Notes under the pieces: generated by a model
Told to the model about the DNA's origin: nothing
Seen by the model: only the letters and a program-made list of their open reading frames with translations
Database searches by the model: none
In this document: positions 55,164-63,884 of the stretch, piece by piece
Layout: the number at the start of each line of letters is the position of its first letter
Position numbering within the stretch: the stretch's first letter is position 1
Assembly: GCA_027489965.1 (NCBI GenBank)
Contig: JAIXZA010000159.1
Coordinates: 88,308-152,307 of the forward strand
DNA: 64,000 nucleotides
Direction: 5' to 3'
Origin: Verrucomicrobiaceae bacterium
GTDB taxonomy: Bacteria > Verrucomicrobiota > Verrucomicrobiia > Verrucomicrobiales > Verrucomicrobiaceae
Made by a program: the position numbers and the translations under genes

Positions 55164-55847
55164 TTATTCAAACCGATACCCTGCTCCATGCACAGTGCGA
55201 ATGATGCAGGGATTGGCGGCATCTTTTTCGATCCTTTTTCGGAGTTGGGAAATATGCTGATCCAAAGCGCGACTCTCTGGGAAGTAGTCCACGCCCCAGA
55301 CTTCGTCCGCTAACATGTTACGGTCCACGACCTTACCCCGGCGCTGATAAAGAAGACGTAGCACCTTTAAATCACGGGGGCTGAGGGGTAACTCAACCGA
55401 GTCACGATAGGCGCGTAACTCGGCTGGAACGATGCGGAGATCGTCCATGAAGAAGTCTGCTTCTGTCGGTTTAGCACCAGGTCGGGCGGCCGTGCGGCGC
55501 ATGATGGCCCGGATGCGCGCCGTGATCTCTTTGACCCCGAAAGGCTTGGTCATGTAATCGTCAGCTCCCAGTTCCAAGCCAAGGACAGCATCTATCTCCT
55601 CAGCTTTGGCCGTGAGAAACAGAATTGGCACATACTCATCGAGACGCCTGATTTGTTTGCAGGCCTCGTAGCCGTTTTGGCCAGGCATCATGACATCTAG
55701 GCAGACAAAGTCGGGCTTTGAAACACGGAAAAAGTCCACGGCCTGCAGGCCATCACTGGCTGTCATGACCTCGTAACCCTCCATGCTTAGGACTTCACGA
55801 AGGGCTTCACGAGTATGATCGTCGTCTTCAGCTATGAGGATTTTCAT
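55164..55847 (-). CDS. OmpR/PhoB-family response regulator
   Basis: 227 residues. The receiver domain has 'EDDD' at 7-10, phosphoacceptor Asp51 ('FVCLDVMMPG') and the conserved Lys in 'ADDYMTKPFGVKEI'. The winged-helix DNA-binding domain (about 130-227) ends 'RIEKDAANPCIIRTVHGAGYRFE'. Its start overlaps the kinase stop by 4 bp (ATGA), so the kinase comes first in the unit, unlike the two other pairs here. An AT-rich palindrome (57557-57577) lies in front of the pair. Confidence 0.94.
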   Translation of the reverse strand: MKILIAEDDDHTREALREVLSMEGYEVMTASDGLQAVDFFRVSKPDFVCLDVMMPGQNGYEACKQIRRLDEYVPILFLTAKAEEIDAVLGLELGADDYMTKPFGVKEITARIRAIMRRTAARPGAKPTEADFFMDDLRIVPAELRAYRDSVELPLSPRDLKVLRLLYQRRGKVVDRNMLADEVWGVDYFPESRALDQHISQLRKRIEKDAANPCIIRTVHGAGYRFE

Positions 55848-57514
55848 GATAATGGGGTTAGGTTAAGTGGAAGTGTGAGGATGAAACGTGCACCTTCTTT
55901 AAACTGCGAACAAACTGCAAGACTGCCGCCGTGCAAGTTAGCCAGTTCACGGGAAATGGTTAAACCAATGCCTGTTCCACTGACACCCTCATTAAGGTCA
56001 GAACGCAGCCGCTCAAAAGGTTCAAAAACACTGTGGCGCTTTGCCGCAGGGATGCCAGGGCCATGATCCTCGACGATGATTCTGGCCTCTTTATCAGAGG
56101 TCTCGGTGCGGATACTGACCCACTTGCCGTAGGCGGCATATTTATCCACGTTGCTTAGCAGATTCCCAAGAATTTGTTCCACCGCATCCGAGTCTGCTTT
56201 CATCTCGGCAGGCCCTTTAAATAAAGCTTCGACCGTGTAGTCCTTGCCTTCTAAAATAGGGCGCCAATTACTCACCACACGACCAACTAGCTCATCTAGA
56301 TCTAGCGGACGTGGCTGCACGCTGAGCTTATCGCGCTGCTGACGTGCGTAATTCAGCACGTTCTGAATCAGGCGATCTAAGCGCGCTGTTTCTGTCTCCA
56401 CCACACCGAGGTGACGCAGGGTAATGGCATCGCCGGTATGCTCAATTCGATGACTGGCCATTTCTGCATACAGGCGAATGTTTGTCAGCGGTGTCTTCAG
56501 CTCATGCGAGATCTGATTGACGAAACTGACACGCTGCTCAGCCACACGGATCTCACGCGCATTTTCTCGGAAGAATGTCCAAGCCAAGGCTAAAACAAGA
56601 ATACAGCCGGAACCAACACCTAACATGATGGGGAAAAGAAACGGTTCTGGAAACTCAGTATCTGCTGGAGTGTAAGAGATCACCCATTGAGAGAGAGGCG
56701 CTGAGCACAACTGAGACGCTGTGTCCTGGGAAGTTAAGGCAGACTGTTGATTGCCCCATTGATGCAGAGGAATGCCCGACACACTGCTCAATGAGAGACG
56801 CCCGGGATAGGATCTCATACCCTCAATAGGAACGCGCTTGAAAATGGCTTCCCAAAGAGCCGTTCCATCAATGCGTGCACAGATGAGATCCTCATCCATT
56901 TTCCTCCAATAGATGAAATCTCCATCCGTCACGTGCCAGCCACTCGGAAACATGGCATTTCCACCGGGCGTATCATCACTCTCCAAATGATAGTTATCTG
57001 ACTTCATGACCGTCAGCCATTTAGTCTTTCGAGTCTGGCCGGGGACACTGGCGGGAGGACTCCCCAGTAAAACAAAGGGTTGCGGTGTAATAGATGCAAA
57101 GGGCTCATGGATTCCGCTCAACTGTAAAATCTCACGAATGGCAGCCGATCTTGTTTGTGCGCTTGCTGATTCGGTCGGGGAGACGAGTTTCTTATCCTTC
57201 AAATTTGCCACCTCGCCATTGGTATTCACGGTCCAGCTTTCGGTGACCCATGGGTGTTGCGATAGCTTTTCTGGCATGCCTGCACCCGCCGTCTCGTCGG
57301 CAGCCCGAATCATATCTAACTCGTCAGTAAACTGACGTAAATCGTTGGTTAACTGGTGATCTGCCACCAACAATCTTTCTTCCAAAACAGATTCTCTTGC
57401 TTGCTCGGTGCTGCGGGCAGCGTCTCGGATCAAATACGTTCCCAACCACGTCAGAAGCGCCACCGGCGTGACGACTAGCAGAAGGAGAAGAAGGTTGGAT
57501 CGGCGAGGTTTCAT
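55844..57514 (-). CDS. Membrane sensor histidine kinase
   Basis: 556 residues. TM1 (LLLLLLVVTPVALLTWLGTYL) is followed by a large periplasmic region (about 40-300) and TM2 (FLFPIMLGVGSGCILVLALAW) near 300-320. HisKA carries the phosphoacceptor His in 'NQISHELKTPLTNIRLY', and HATPase_c shows 'ILGNLLSNVDKYA', 'VEDHGPGIP' and 'SGTGIGLTISRELA'. There is no clear HAMP. The partner regulator gene overlaps its 3' end by ATGA. The 21-bp AT-rich palindrome 42 bp in front of the ATG may be the promoter/operator of this unit. Confidence 0.92.
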   Translation of the reverse strand: MKPRRSNLLLLLLVVTPVALLTWLGTYLIRDAARSTEQARESVLEERLLVADHQLTNDLRQFTDELDMIRAADETAGAGMPEKLSQHPWVTESWTVNTNGEVANLKDKKLVSPTESASAQTRSAAIREILQLSGIHEPFASITPQPFVLLGSPPASVPGQTRKTKWLTVMKSDNYHLESDDTPGGNAMFPSGWHVTDGDFIYWRKMDEDLICARIDGTALWEAIFKRVPIEGMRSYPGRLSLSSVSGIPLHQWGNQQSALTSQDTASQLCSAPLSQWVISYTPADTEFPEPFLFPIMLGVGSGCILVLALAWTFFRENAREIRVAEQRVSFVNQISHELKTPLTNIRLYAEMASHRIEHTGDAITLRHLGVVETETARLDRLIQNVLNYARQQRDKLSVQPRPLDLDELVGRVVSNWRPILEGKDYTVEALFKGPAEMKADSDAVEQILGNLLSNVDKYAAYGKWVSIRTETSDKEARIIVEDHGPGIPAAKRHSVFEPFERLRSDLNEGVSGTGIGLTISRELANLHGGSLAVCSQFKEGARFILTLPLNLTPLS

Positions 57515-57556
57515 TTAAATAAGGTCCTAAAATAACCTCATCAATGGGACTTAGCA

Positions 57557-57577
57557 TTAAAATTATCATAATTTTAA
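57557..57577. promoter_or_regulatory. 21-bp AT-rich palindrome before the kinase-regulator unit
   Basis: TTAAAATTAT-C-ATAATTTTAA is a perfect inverted repeat around a single C. It lies 42 bp upstream of the kinase ATG (57514), between the secDF terminator and the gene, where its promoter should be. A regulator-binding site is inferred. Confidence 0.5.
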
Positions 57578-57633
57578 GCATTGAGTGAATATTGAGGGGG
57601 GGGCGAAAGTCGCCCTTTTCCCACCTCAAACAG

Positions 57634-57667
57634 AAAAAGGGTCACGCCGATGAAGACGTGACCCTTT
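57634..57667 (-). terminator. Rho-independent terminator of the tgt-yajC-secDF unit
   Basis: On the minus strand an 11-bp stem (AAAGGGTCACG/CGTGACCCTTT), a 10-base loop and a T-run follow the secDF stop by 23 bp. Confidence 0.92.
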
Positions 57668-57690
57668 GGCATCTGATCTGGGCTGGAAGT

Positions 57691-60087
57691 CTAGACTGTT
57701 TTGGCAGCAGCCACCGCAGCTGCGGCTTTTTGAGCCTGCTCGTGAGTATCAAGTACCTTGCGCTTGAGGCTCTGACCTGTCTTCGTCGCATACCAGAGGA
57801 CGAGCGGGCTGGCAATGAAGATGGAGGAGTAGGTCCCTAAAATCACCCCAATCGTGATTGGCACGGCGAACTCAAGCATGGCAGGATTACCCAGGAAGAG
57901 GAGTACGATCATTGGAGCCAGAGCGGTCGGACCAGTGAGGAGCGTACGGCTGAGGGTCTTGCAGATAGCCTCATTCATCAAATCGCGGATCGATCCAGAA
58001 CCACCGCGCTGGATGGTTTCACGGATACGGTCGAAAACGACGATGGTGTCATTGATGGAGTAACCAGCGATGGTCAGCATGGCACCCACGTGAATGAGGC
58101 TCAGTTCCTGACCAAAGAGGACGCAAAGTCCAGGAACCATGAGAACGTCATGTCCGAGAGCCACAACGGCACCGAGAGCGAAGGCGAATTCGTAGCGGAT
58201 GAGAAGGTAGATGAAGATGAAGACAAGGGCAACAGCAAGAGCGATGAGGGAAGTCTTTGCGGATTCTGTCCCAATGACGGCACCGACACGTTCAGTCTGA
58301 CTGCCTTGGATAGCGTCAGCAAATTTACCTTTGATGGCTTGTTCGATGGTTGGTCCCGCATCGAATTCCGTGCGGATGGCGATCACGTCACCACCTGTTG
58401 CATTGCCTTTACGCTGTGGGTAGTAACTGCCGATTGGCTGGCCATTGTCGAGCTTCAAGCCTTTGAGGAGTGCATCCAGATCAGCATCTGCGATGTTCTT
58501 ACCCTCTTTTAATTCGACATGGACGAGACCACCACCTCGGAAGTCGATGCCAAAGCTAGCGCCACCTTTGTAGGCGAGTGTGGCAAAGGAGATCGCCGTG
58601 ACGACAAGGGAGGCAATAATGAAGGTCGGGGCTTTGGCAAGAATATCAAAGATTCGGTCCGAGATGATCTTGGTGCTGCTGACTTTAGTGAGGATGCCTT
58701 TGTCGATCACCCACATGAAGATGACACGTGTCACGATCAGCGCGCCAATCATGGAGGAGACCAGACCCATCATCAGTGTGATGGCAAAGCCCTTCACCAA
58801 ACCACCAGAGATGACGAAGAGGATGACGGCTGAAATAAGCGTCGTGATGTTAGAGTCAGCGATGGCGGAAAAAGCCTTATCGTAAGCAGCTTCGAGAGCG
58901 CCAGCGAGAGTGCGGCCAGCTTCCATTTCCTCACGCAGACGTTCATAGATCAGCACGTTCGCATCCACAGCCATACCGATGGTGAGCACGATACCGGCAA
59001 TACCAGGCATGGTAAGTGTGAACTGGAAGAGTGCCATGCCACCAAAGAGAATGGCTAAGTTGATCACCAGACCGACGATGGCGATGAGGCCTGCTAGACG
59101 GTAGATAGCAAGCATGAAGAGTGTGGTCATGGCCAGACCAGCGATACCGACCCACTTACCCTGATTGATGGAGGACTCACCGTAGGAAGCTGACACGGAG
59201 CTTTCCGAAAGGATCTTCATGGGGTTTTCCAGGGGGTTCTCCAGGAGAGTAGCCAACTGGAACGCGCTCTGCTGATTGAAGTTACCGGAGATCACGGCAG
59301 TGCCGCCGAAGTGGTCAGTCTGAAGTGTCGGAGCAGAAATGATCTCGCCATCGACGATGACCGCCAACTGACGGCCTTTATTCACAGAGGCGATGTCATC
59401 AAAAAGCTTGGAGCCTTCGCTATCGAGATTGAGGTAAACCTTCCAGCCTTCAGCATCGGTATTGGCAAAAGCGCTGGCCACATACTTGCCTTCCATGTCT
59501 GGGCGATTGCGAGCCAGCTCACTGCCACGATTTGGGAGTTCCTTACCGTCTTTGTCTTTTTCAGCTTTGTATTTGAATTCTTCCCAGCCTGGCTCCTTCA
59601 CTCCGCCATTGGCTTTGATTTCAGCAAGCTTGGATTGGCTGCTTTCATGCACAATGCGGAATTCAAGATGAGCGACTTGTTGAATCTTGGTGCGCACTTC
59701 AGCGAACTCTTCGGCCTTCACCCCCGGCATCTGAACCAAGATACGATCATCTCCCTGCGGCTGCATGGTCAGATCCTTTGTGCTATCTGGGTTGAGGCGT
59801 TTTTCCAAAATGCCGATGGCCTGCTGGACGGAATCAGATGTCACAGGTTTCTCCGTGCCATCTGCGGCTTTGCCAGGTTGAAGTTGGACGACAAACTCAC
59901 TACCGCCCTGCAAGTCGATCCCCAGTGGGATGCCCATATTCCTAAAGGTGATCACCGCAAAGGCGGTCATGAGGAAGATAAGAGCCGTGCCGATAAGGCG
60001 CTTGCTGCTATGCACCACGGTGCCGATGTAAAACAGAAGCATCAGCAGGATGGCTGAGCCGATCAGGAAGGTGACGATTGGGGACAT
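57691..60087 (-). CDS. secDF: Protein translocase subunit SecDF (fused)
   Basis: 798 residues, a natural fusion of SecD and SecF, as in many non-proteobacteria. SecD part: 'GIDLQGGSEFVVQL' (about 55-68), a large periplasmic P1 domain, then TM helices with 'GIAGIVLTIGMAVDANVLIYERLREEM'. SecF part: 'GIDFRGGGLVHVEL' (about 515-528), then the membrane domain with 'GYSINDTIVVFDRIRETIQRG'. It uses the proton gradient to aid late stages of Sec-dependent export. It lies behind yajC and tgt on the same strand (92 bp gap), the classical tgt-yajC-secDF order, and a strong terminator follows. Confidence 0.95.
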   Translation of the reverse strand: MSPIVTFLIGSAILLMLLFYIGTVVHSSKRLIGTALIFLMTAFAVITFRNMGIPLGIDLQGGSEFVVQLQPGKAADGTEKPVTSDSVQQAIGILEKRLNPDSTKDLTMQPQGDDRILVQMPGVKAEEFAEVRTKIQQVAHLEFRIVHESSQSKLAEIKANGGVKEPGWEEFKYKAEKDKDGKELPNRGSELARNRPDMEGKYVASAFANTDAEGWKVYLNLDSEGSKLFDDIASVNKGRQLAVIVDGEIISAPTLQTDHFGGTAVISGNFNQQSAFQLATLLENPLENPMKILSESSVSASYGESSINQGKWVGIAGLAMTTLFMLAIYRLAGLIAIVGLVINLAILFGGMALFQFTLTMPGIAGIVLTIGMAVDANVLIYERLREEMEAGRTLAGALEAAYDKAFSAIADSNITTLISAVILFVISGGLVKGFAITLMMGLVSSMIGALIVTRVIFMWVIDKGILTKVSSTKIISDRIFDILAKAPTFIIASLVVTAISFATLAYKGGASFGIDFRGGGLVHVELKEGKNIADADLDALLKGLKLDNGQPIGSYYPQRKGNATGGDVIAIRTEFDAGPTIEQAIKGKFADAIQGSQTERVGAVIGTESAKTSLIALAVALVFIFIYLLIRYEFAFALGAVVALGHDVLMVPGLCVLFGQELSLIHVGAMLTIAGYSINDTIVVFDRIRETIQRGGSGSIRDLMNEAICKTLSRTLLTGPTALAPMIVLLFLGNPAMLEFAVPITIGVILGTYSSIFIASPLVLWYATKTGQSLKRKVLDTHEQAQKAAAAVAAAKTV

Positions 60088-60179
60088 GAGGTGGGGTTGG
60101 TTTTTGGAAAGTTTAAAAGATAGCGGCGGATCATCACCACAAAAGCGGTATCAAGAGAAGCTTTTTCGATCGTGAAGTT

Positions 60180-60533
60180 TTAGGCAGTTGCAGCTTCGAC
60201 GACATCAGATTTCTTGCTGACTGAGCCGATGGCACTGCGCTCATACTCGATCTTGACGTTGTCAGCCACTTTAACCATGACGGTCTTATCTTTAACGCTG
60301 GTGATGATGCCATGCTCTCCACCATTCATGATGACGTGATCACCGACCTTCACGCTGCTGATGAGTTTTTCGATATCTTTCTGGCGCTGGCGCTGCGGGC
60401 GGATGAGTAGGAAATACATCATCACAAACATCAGGCCCATGAACCATAAAGGATTGCCCAGACCCGCTGGAGGTGCGCCACCAGCAGGAGCTGCGGCTTG
60501 AGCGAGGACGGAGGAGAGAGAAAGAAGCATCAT
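60180..60533 (-). CDS. yajC: Preprotein translocase accessory subunit YajC
   Basis: 117 residues. One membrane helix (WFMGLMFVMMYFLLIRP, about 30-46) is followed by the YajC signature 'RPQRQRQKDIEKLISSVKVGDHVIMNGGEHGIITSV'. It associates with SecDF in the inner membrane. The ATG at 60533 overlaps the tgt stop by 4 bp; a second ATG follows directly and could be used instead. The N-terminal part is unusually rich in Ala, Pro and Gly. Confidence 0.95.
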   Translation of the reverse strand: MMLLSLSSVLAQAAAPAGGAPPAGLGNPLWFMGLMFVMMYFLLIRPQRQRQKDIEKLISSVKVGDHVIMNGGEHGIITSVKDKTVMVKVADNVKIEYERSAIGSVSKKSDVVEAATA

Positions 60534-61669
60534 GATTCAGGGATTTCGGAACGGGACTTGTAACGGGAAATGACCTCTGCCCGGAATTCGGCAAAGCAAC
60601 CTTGTTCGATCGCTAAACGTGCCCTGGACGTGAGGGACGCGTAGAAATGCAGATTGTGAAGGGAAATCAACCTTAAACCCAGCACCTCTTGTGTGTTTAC
60701 GAGATGGCGGATGTAGGCGCGGGAAAAGCCCAGACACATCGGATGTGTGTCTTCAGCGATAGGCCGGAAGTCTTTGGCATACTGCGCATTCCGCAGATTC
60801 ATCAGTCCTTCGTGGGTAAAAGCGGTGCCATTCCGCGCAAGTCGGGTCGGAATCACGCAGTCAAACATGTCAATCCCCCGAGCGATCAGTTCGACGATCT
60901 GCGGCGGTGTGCCCAGGCCCATGGCATAGCGCGGTTTATTTTCCGGCAGAATCGGGCAGGTCCACTCAGCGATCCGCATCATGTCCTCTTCAGGCTCACC
61001 GACACTCAGACCGCCGACCGCGTAACCAGGGAAATCCATGGCCACCAGCTCACGGGCACAACGCTCACGCAGATCCTGATACGTGCTGCCTTGGACAATC
61101 GGGAAGTGCAGCTGAGCTCCACCGCCTGTCTGCGGCCGATTTTGATCCACCCACTCGCGACAGCGCTGAGCCCAACGGAGTGTGAGTTCCATGCTCTTTT
61201 TGGCCTCGTCATGCGTACAGGGCCAGGGCGTGCATTCATCAAACAGCATGGCGATATCACTGCCGAGTGTTGCCTGGATCTCCATCGCCGTCTCAGGCCC
61301 GAGAAACATCGGTGTGCCATCGACATGGTTTTGAAAGTAGCAGCCTTCTTCTTTAATCTTGCGCAGTTTTGCCAAGGAGAAGACCTGGAAACCGCCGCTG
61401 TCCGTGAGAATGGGCCGATCCCAGTTCATGAAGGAGTGAAGCCCACCAGCCTCGCGGATGATGTCCATGCCAGGCCGCACCCAGAGATGATACGTGTTTC
61501 CTAAAATGATCTGCGAGTTCAGCGAGCGCAGCTCATCAGGATGCATCGCCTTCACCGTGCCCTGCGTGCCGACAGGCATGAAGACCGGCGTCTCGATCAC
61601 GCCATGGGGCGTCGTCAACCGTCCGCGACGTGCGGAGGAATTCGGATCGGTGGCGAGGAGGTCAAACAT
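60530..61669 (-). CDS. tgt: Queuine tRNA-ribosyltransferase with atypical zinc-ligand motif
   Basis: 379 residues, normal size. It exchanges guanine-34 of GUN-anticodon tRNAs for preQ1 (bacteria), on the way to queuosine. Substrate motifs are present: 'GVIETPVFMPVGTQGTVKA', 'GGFQVFSLAKLRKI', and the nucleophile region 'MFDCVIPTRLARNGTAFT' with catalytic Asp. The zinc site is odd. Bacterial Tgt has C-x-C-x2-C then H; here the positions read Asp307, His309 and Cys312 with the same spacing, and His338 is retained 26 residues later ('LISLHNLHF'). It is coupled to yajC (4-bp overlap) as in the tgt-yajC-secDF arrangement. No other queuosine genes lie here. Confidence 0.92.
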   Translation of the reverse strand: MFDLLATDPNSSARRGRLTTPHGVIETPVFMPVGTQGTVKAMHPDELRSLNSQIILGNTYHLWVRPGMDIIREAGGLHSFMNWDRPILTDSGGFQVFSLAKLRKIKEEGCYFQNHVDGTPMFLGPETAMEIQATLGSDIAMLFDECTPWPCTHDEAKKSMELTLRWAQRCREWVDQNRPQTGGGAQLHFPIVQGSTYQDLRERCARELVAMDFPGYAVGGLSVGEPEEDMMRIAEWTCPILPENKPRYAMGLGTPPQIVELIARGIDMFDCVIPTRLARNGTAFTHEGLMNLRNAQYAKDFRPIAEDTHPMCLGFSRAYIRHLVNTQEVLGLRLISLHNLHFYASLTSRARLAIEQGCFAEFRAEVISRYKSRSEIPES

Positions 61670-61755
61670 CTAACTAGGGCAGAAACGGGCGCGGACTCTG
61701 GAGGCGATGCCCGCATCTGTCAAAAGACACTTCCACTTAGGAACCAAGACCTGCG

Positions 61756-62847
61756 CTAAACTTTAATCCATATTCCCCTCTTAAAGAGCCAGCGGGCCAG
61801 CAGCAGCATGAGTCCAAATGTCACGCAGGCCGTCATCCAGGCCCAATCTTTCCCGGGATGTCCCACCAGCCTTTCAGAGACGAGTCGGAACAAGCCCAAA
61901 CCGCTCAACAGATACAGGATGATCGGATTAGCTCCGACCCAGACAAAGGGCGGTGTCCAGCTCCGCCATCCACGGACATCCACGATCCAATAAAACAGTC
62001 CCAGCAGCAAAGCGCTCCAGCCACCTGCGACGAGCACAAAGCTGGATGACCAGATCTTTTTGATGATCGGAAAAAACGGATGCCACGCCCAACCCAGCCC
62101 GATCATCAACACACCAATCACCACTAGCCCCATCACCTTTCGGCTAGCCTCCCGCCCACTTGTCAGCCATTGACCCGCCAAAAGCCCCAGCAGCGCCGTC
62201 GCGATGGCAGGCAGCGTGCTCAAGAGTCCTTCTGGATCATGGTTGCCATCATACTTCCGCCCAGGCAGCCAGATCGAGTCCAGGTAATTCGTCAAATTCC
62301 GCCCTTCGGCAAAATCCCCTGCCCCGATGCCCGGCACAGGCACCAGGCCAAGCAACAGGCAATAGCCAACCAAAAGCGCGATCACACACATTAGCAGTCC
62401 ACGCCAGCCCAGGATCAGGGATAACATGCCTGCGACGGCTGAGGCGATGCCTATGCGCTGTAGCACACCCAACCACCGAATCTCCGCCCAACCATCCTTC
62501 AACCCACCTGAAACCAGCACACCAAGCACCACCAAAATCACCGCCCGTGCCAGTAAATGAAGCACCGTTTTCCACCAGCCCTCGCGCGCCAACCGCCGTG
62601 GCAATGCAATCGACATCGACACTCCAGCGATGAACAAGAAGAGCGGGAAAATCAGATCATAAAAGCGAAAGCCCGTCCAATCGACATGATCCAGTTGCGT
62701 GGTCACCACTGAAGTCAGCGCTGAGTTCGGTGCCATCTGCTTTAAAATAGCGCCTAGAGCACCGCCCATCCCAAGAATCCAACACATGTCAAAACCGCGC
62801 AGAGCATCGAGCGAAACCAGACGTTGAGGAGAATAATCTTCAGGCAT
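61756..62847 (-). CDS. DUF5009/HGSNAT-like membrane acyltransferase
   Basis: 363 residues from the ATG at 62847 (MPEDYSPQRLVSLDALRGFD); an ATG two codons upstream at 62853 is possible, and the frame extends further without family match. About ten hydrophobic segments, with 'QRLVSLDALRGFDMCWILGMGG' at the start and 'DWTGFRFYDLIFPLFLFIAGVSMSIALPRRL' following. These are the marks of DUF5009, related to heparan-alpha-glucosaminide N-acetyltransferase and YeiB-like proteins. Such proteins acylate sugars across the membrane; the substrate is unknown. It is codirectional with tgt (86 bp upstream) and divergent from the DUF1501 gene. Confidence 0.87.
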   Translation of the reverse strand: MPEDYSPQRLVSLDALRGFDMCWILGMGGALGAILKQMAPNSALTSVVTTQLDHVDWTGFRFYDLIFPLFLFIAGVSMSIALPRRLAREGWWKTVLHLLARAVILVVLGVLVSGGLKDGWAEIRWLGVLQRIGIASAVAGMLSLILGWRGLLMCVIALLVGYCLLLGLVPVPGIGAGDFAEGRNLTNYLDSIWLPGRKYDGNHDPEGLLSTLPAIATALLGLLAGQWLTSGREASRKVMGLVVIGVLMIGLGWAWHPFFPIIKKIWSSSFVLVAGGWSALLLGLFYWIVDVRGWRSWTPPFVWVGANPIILYLLSGLGLFRLVSERLVGHPGKDWAWMTACVTFGLMLLLARWLFKRGIWIKV

Positions 62848-62996
62848 GAGCATGAAGACGTTTTCAAACCTGCTGTTCTCGCAGCCGCATTCCTCAATTG
62901 CGCAACTCTGCGCCTGCATTGTCATCCTCTGTTGCCCGCGCAACACTCGCATTCAGAGCCCGTAGTTCGCTATGAAAATCGAACTCCGTTTCCATC

Positions 62997-63884
62997 ATGA
63001 AAATGCATCCTCTCTGCAGTGGCAATCACAGCCAACTCTTCAGCAATCAACAAGGTCGTCGTGACTTCCTCCAGGTCGGGGCCATGGCAGGACTGGGCAT
63101 CACCCTGCCCCAATTGCTGAAGCTCCAGGCCGCAGCCGTCAACATGCCGACGGTGGAGACTTACAAAGCAGTCGCTACCTCCATCATCCACATCTATCTG
63201 CCCGGTGGCATGGCCCAGCATGAATCCTGGGACCCCAAGCCCTACGCCTCCCCAGATTATCGTGGCCCCTTCAGCCCGATCAAAGGCGTGACTGGCGAAT
63301 ACGTCGGCGAAAAGTTCGCTCACATCTCCAAGATCCTCGATAAAATCAGCATCATCCGATCCATGACCCATGGTGAGGCAGCTCACGAGCGCGGCACTCA
63401 TAACATGCTCACTGGCTACCGCCCCAGCCCAGCCGTGAAGTTTCCCAGCTTCGGCAGCATTATTTCTCATGAACAAGGTTCACGCAATAACCTGCCGCCC
63501 TATGTCGCCATTCCCAGCGTCTTTGCCCCAGAACAGGGCAGCGGCTACATGAGCAGCGCCTACGGTCCTTTTGCCCTTGGCAGTGATCCTGCGGATAAAA
63601 ATTTCACCGTTCGTGATCTCGCTTCACCCAAGGACATCGACGAAAAACGCTTTGACCGTCGCCGCAGTCTGCTGGCCGCTGTGGACGAGCACTTCCGCGC
63701 CACCGAAAAATCAGACGGACTCAGCGCCATGGATAGCTTTTACCATGCAGCCTATGATCTCATGAGCTCCACCCAGGCTCGTGAAGCCTTTAATCTGAAT
63801 GCCGAGCCCGCTAAACTTCGGGACGAATACGGGCGCAGCCCAGCAGGACAACGCTTTTTGTTAGCCCGCCGTCTGGTCGAGTGA
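62997..63884 (+). pseudogene. DUF1501 protein, truncated by an IS3-family insertion
   Basis: A DUF1501 N-terminal part, 295 residues, starting MKMHPLCSGNHSQLF with a twin-arginine signal (QQGRRDFLQVGAMAGLG, residues 19-35). Core motifs follow: 'SIIHIYLPGGMAQHESWDPKP', 'SIIRSMTHGEAAHERGTHNMLTGYRPSPA', and 'PAGQRFLLARRLVE'. Intact family members continue past this point with a conserved 'GWDHH' segment and are about 430-480 residues long. Here the frame stops at TGA 63882-63884, and those three bases are the first three of an IS3-type element. DUF1501 proteins are exported proteins typical of the PVC group and often paired with DUF1549/DUF1553 cytochromes; the partner is not present. The rest presumably lies beyond the IS. 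Confidence 0.88.

Noticed and set aside
57599..57613. GGGCGA/TCGCCC hairpin with T-run on the + strand
   Set aside because: No + strand gene precedes it, so a terminator role has no support; it may be part of a low-complexity G-run.
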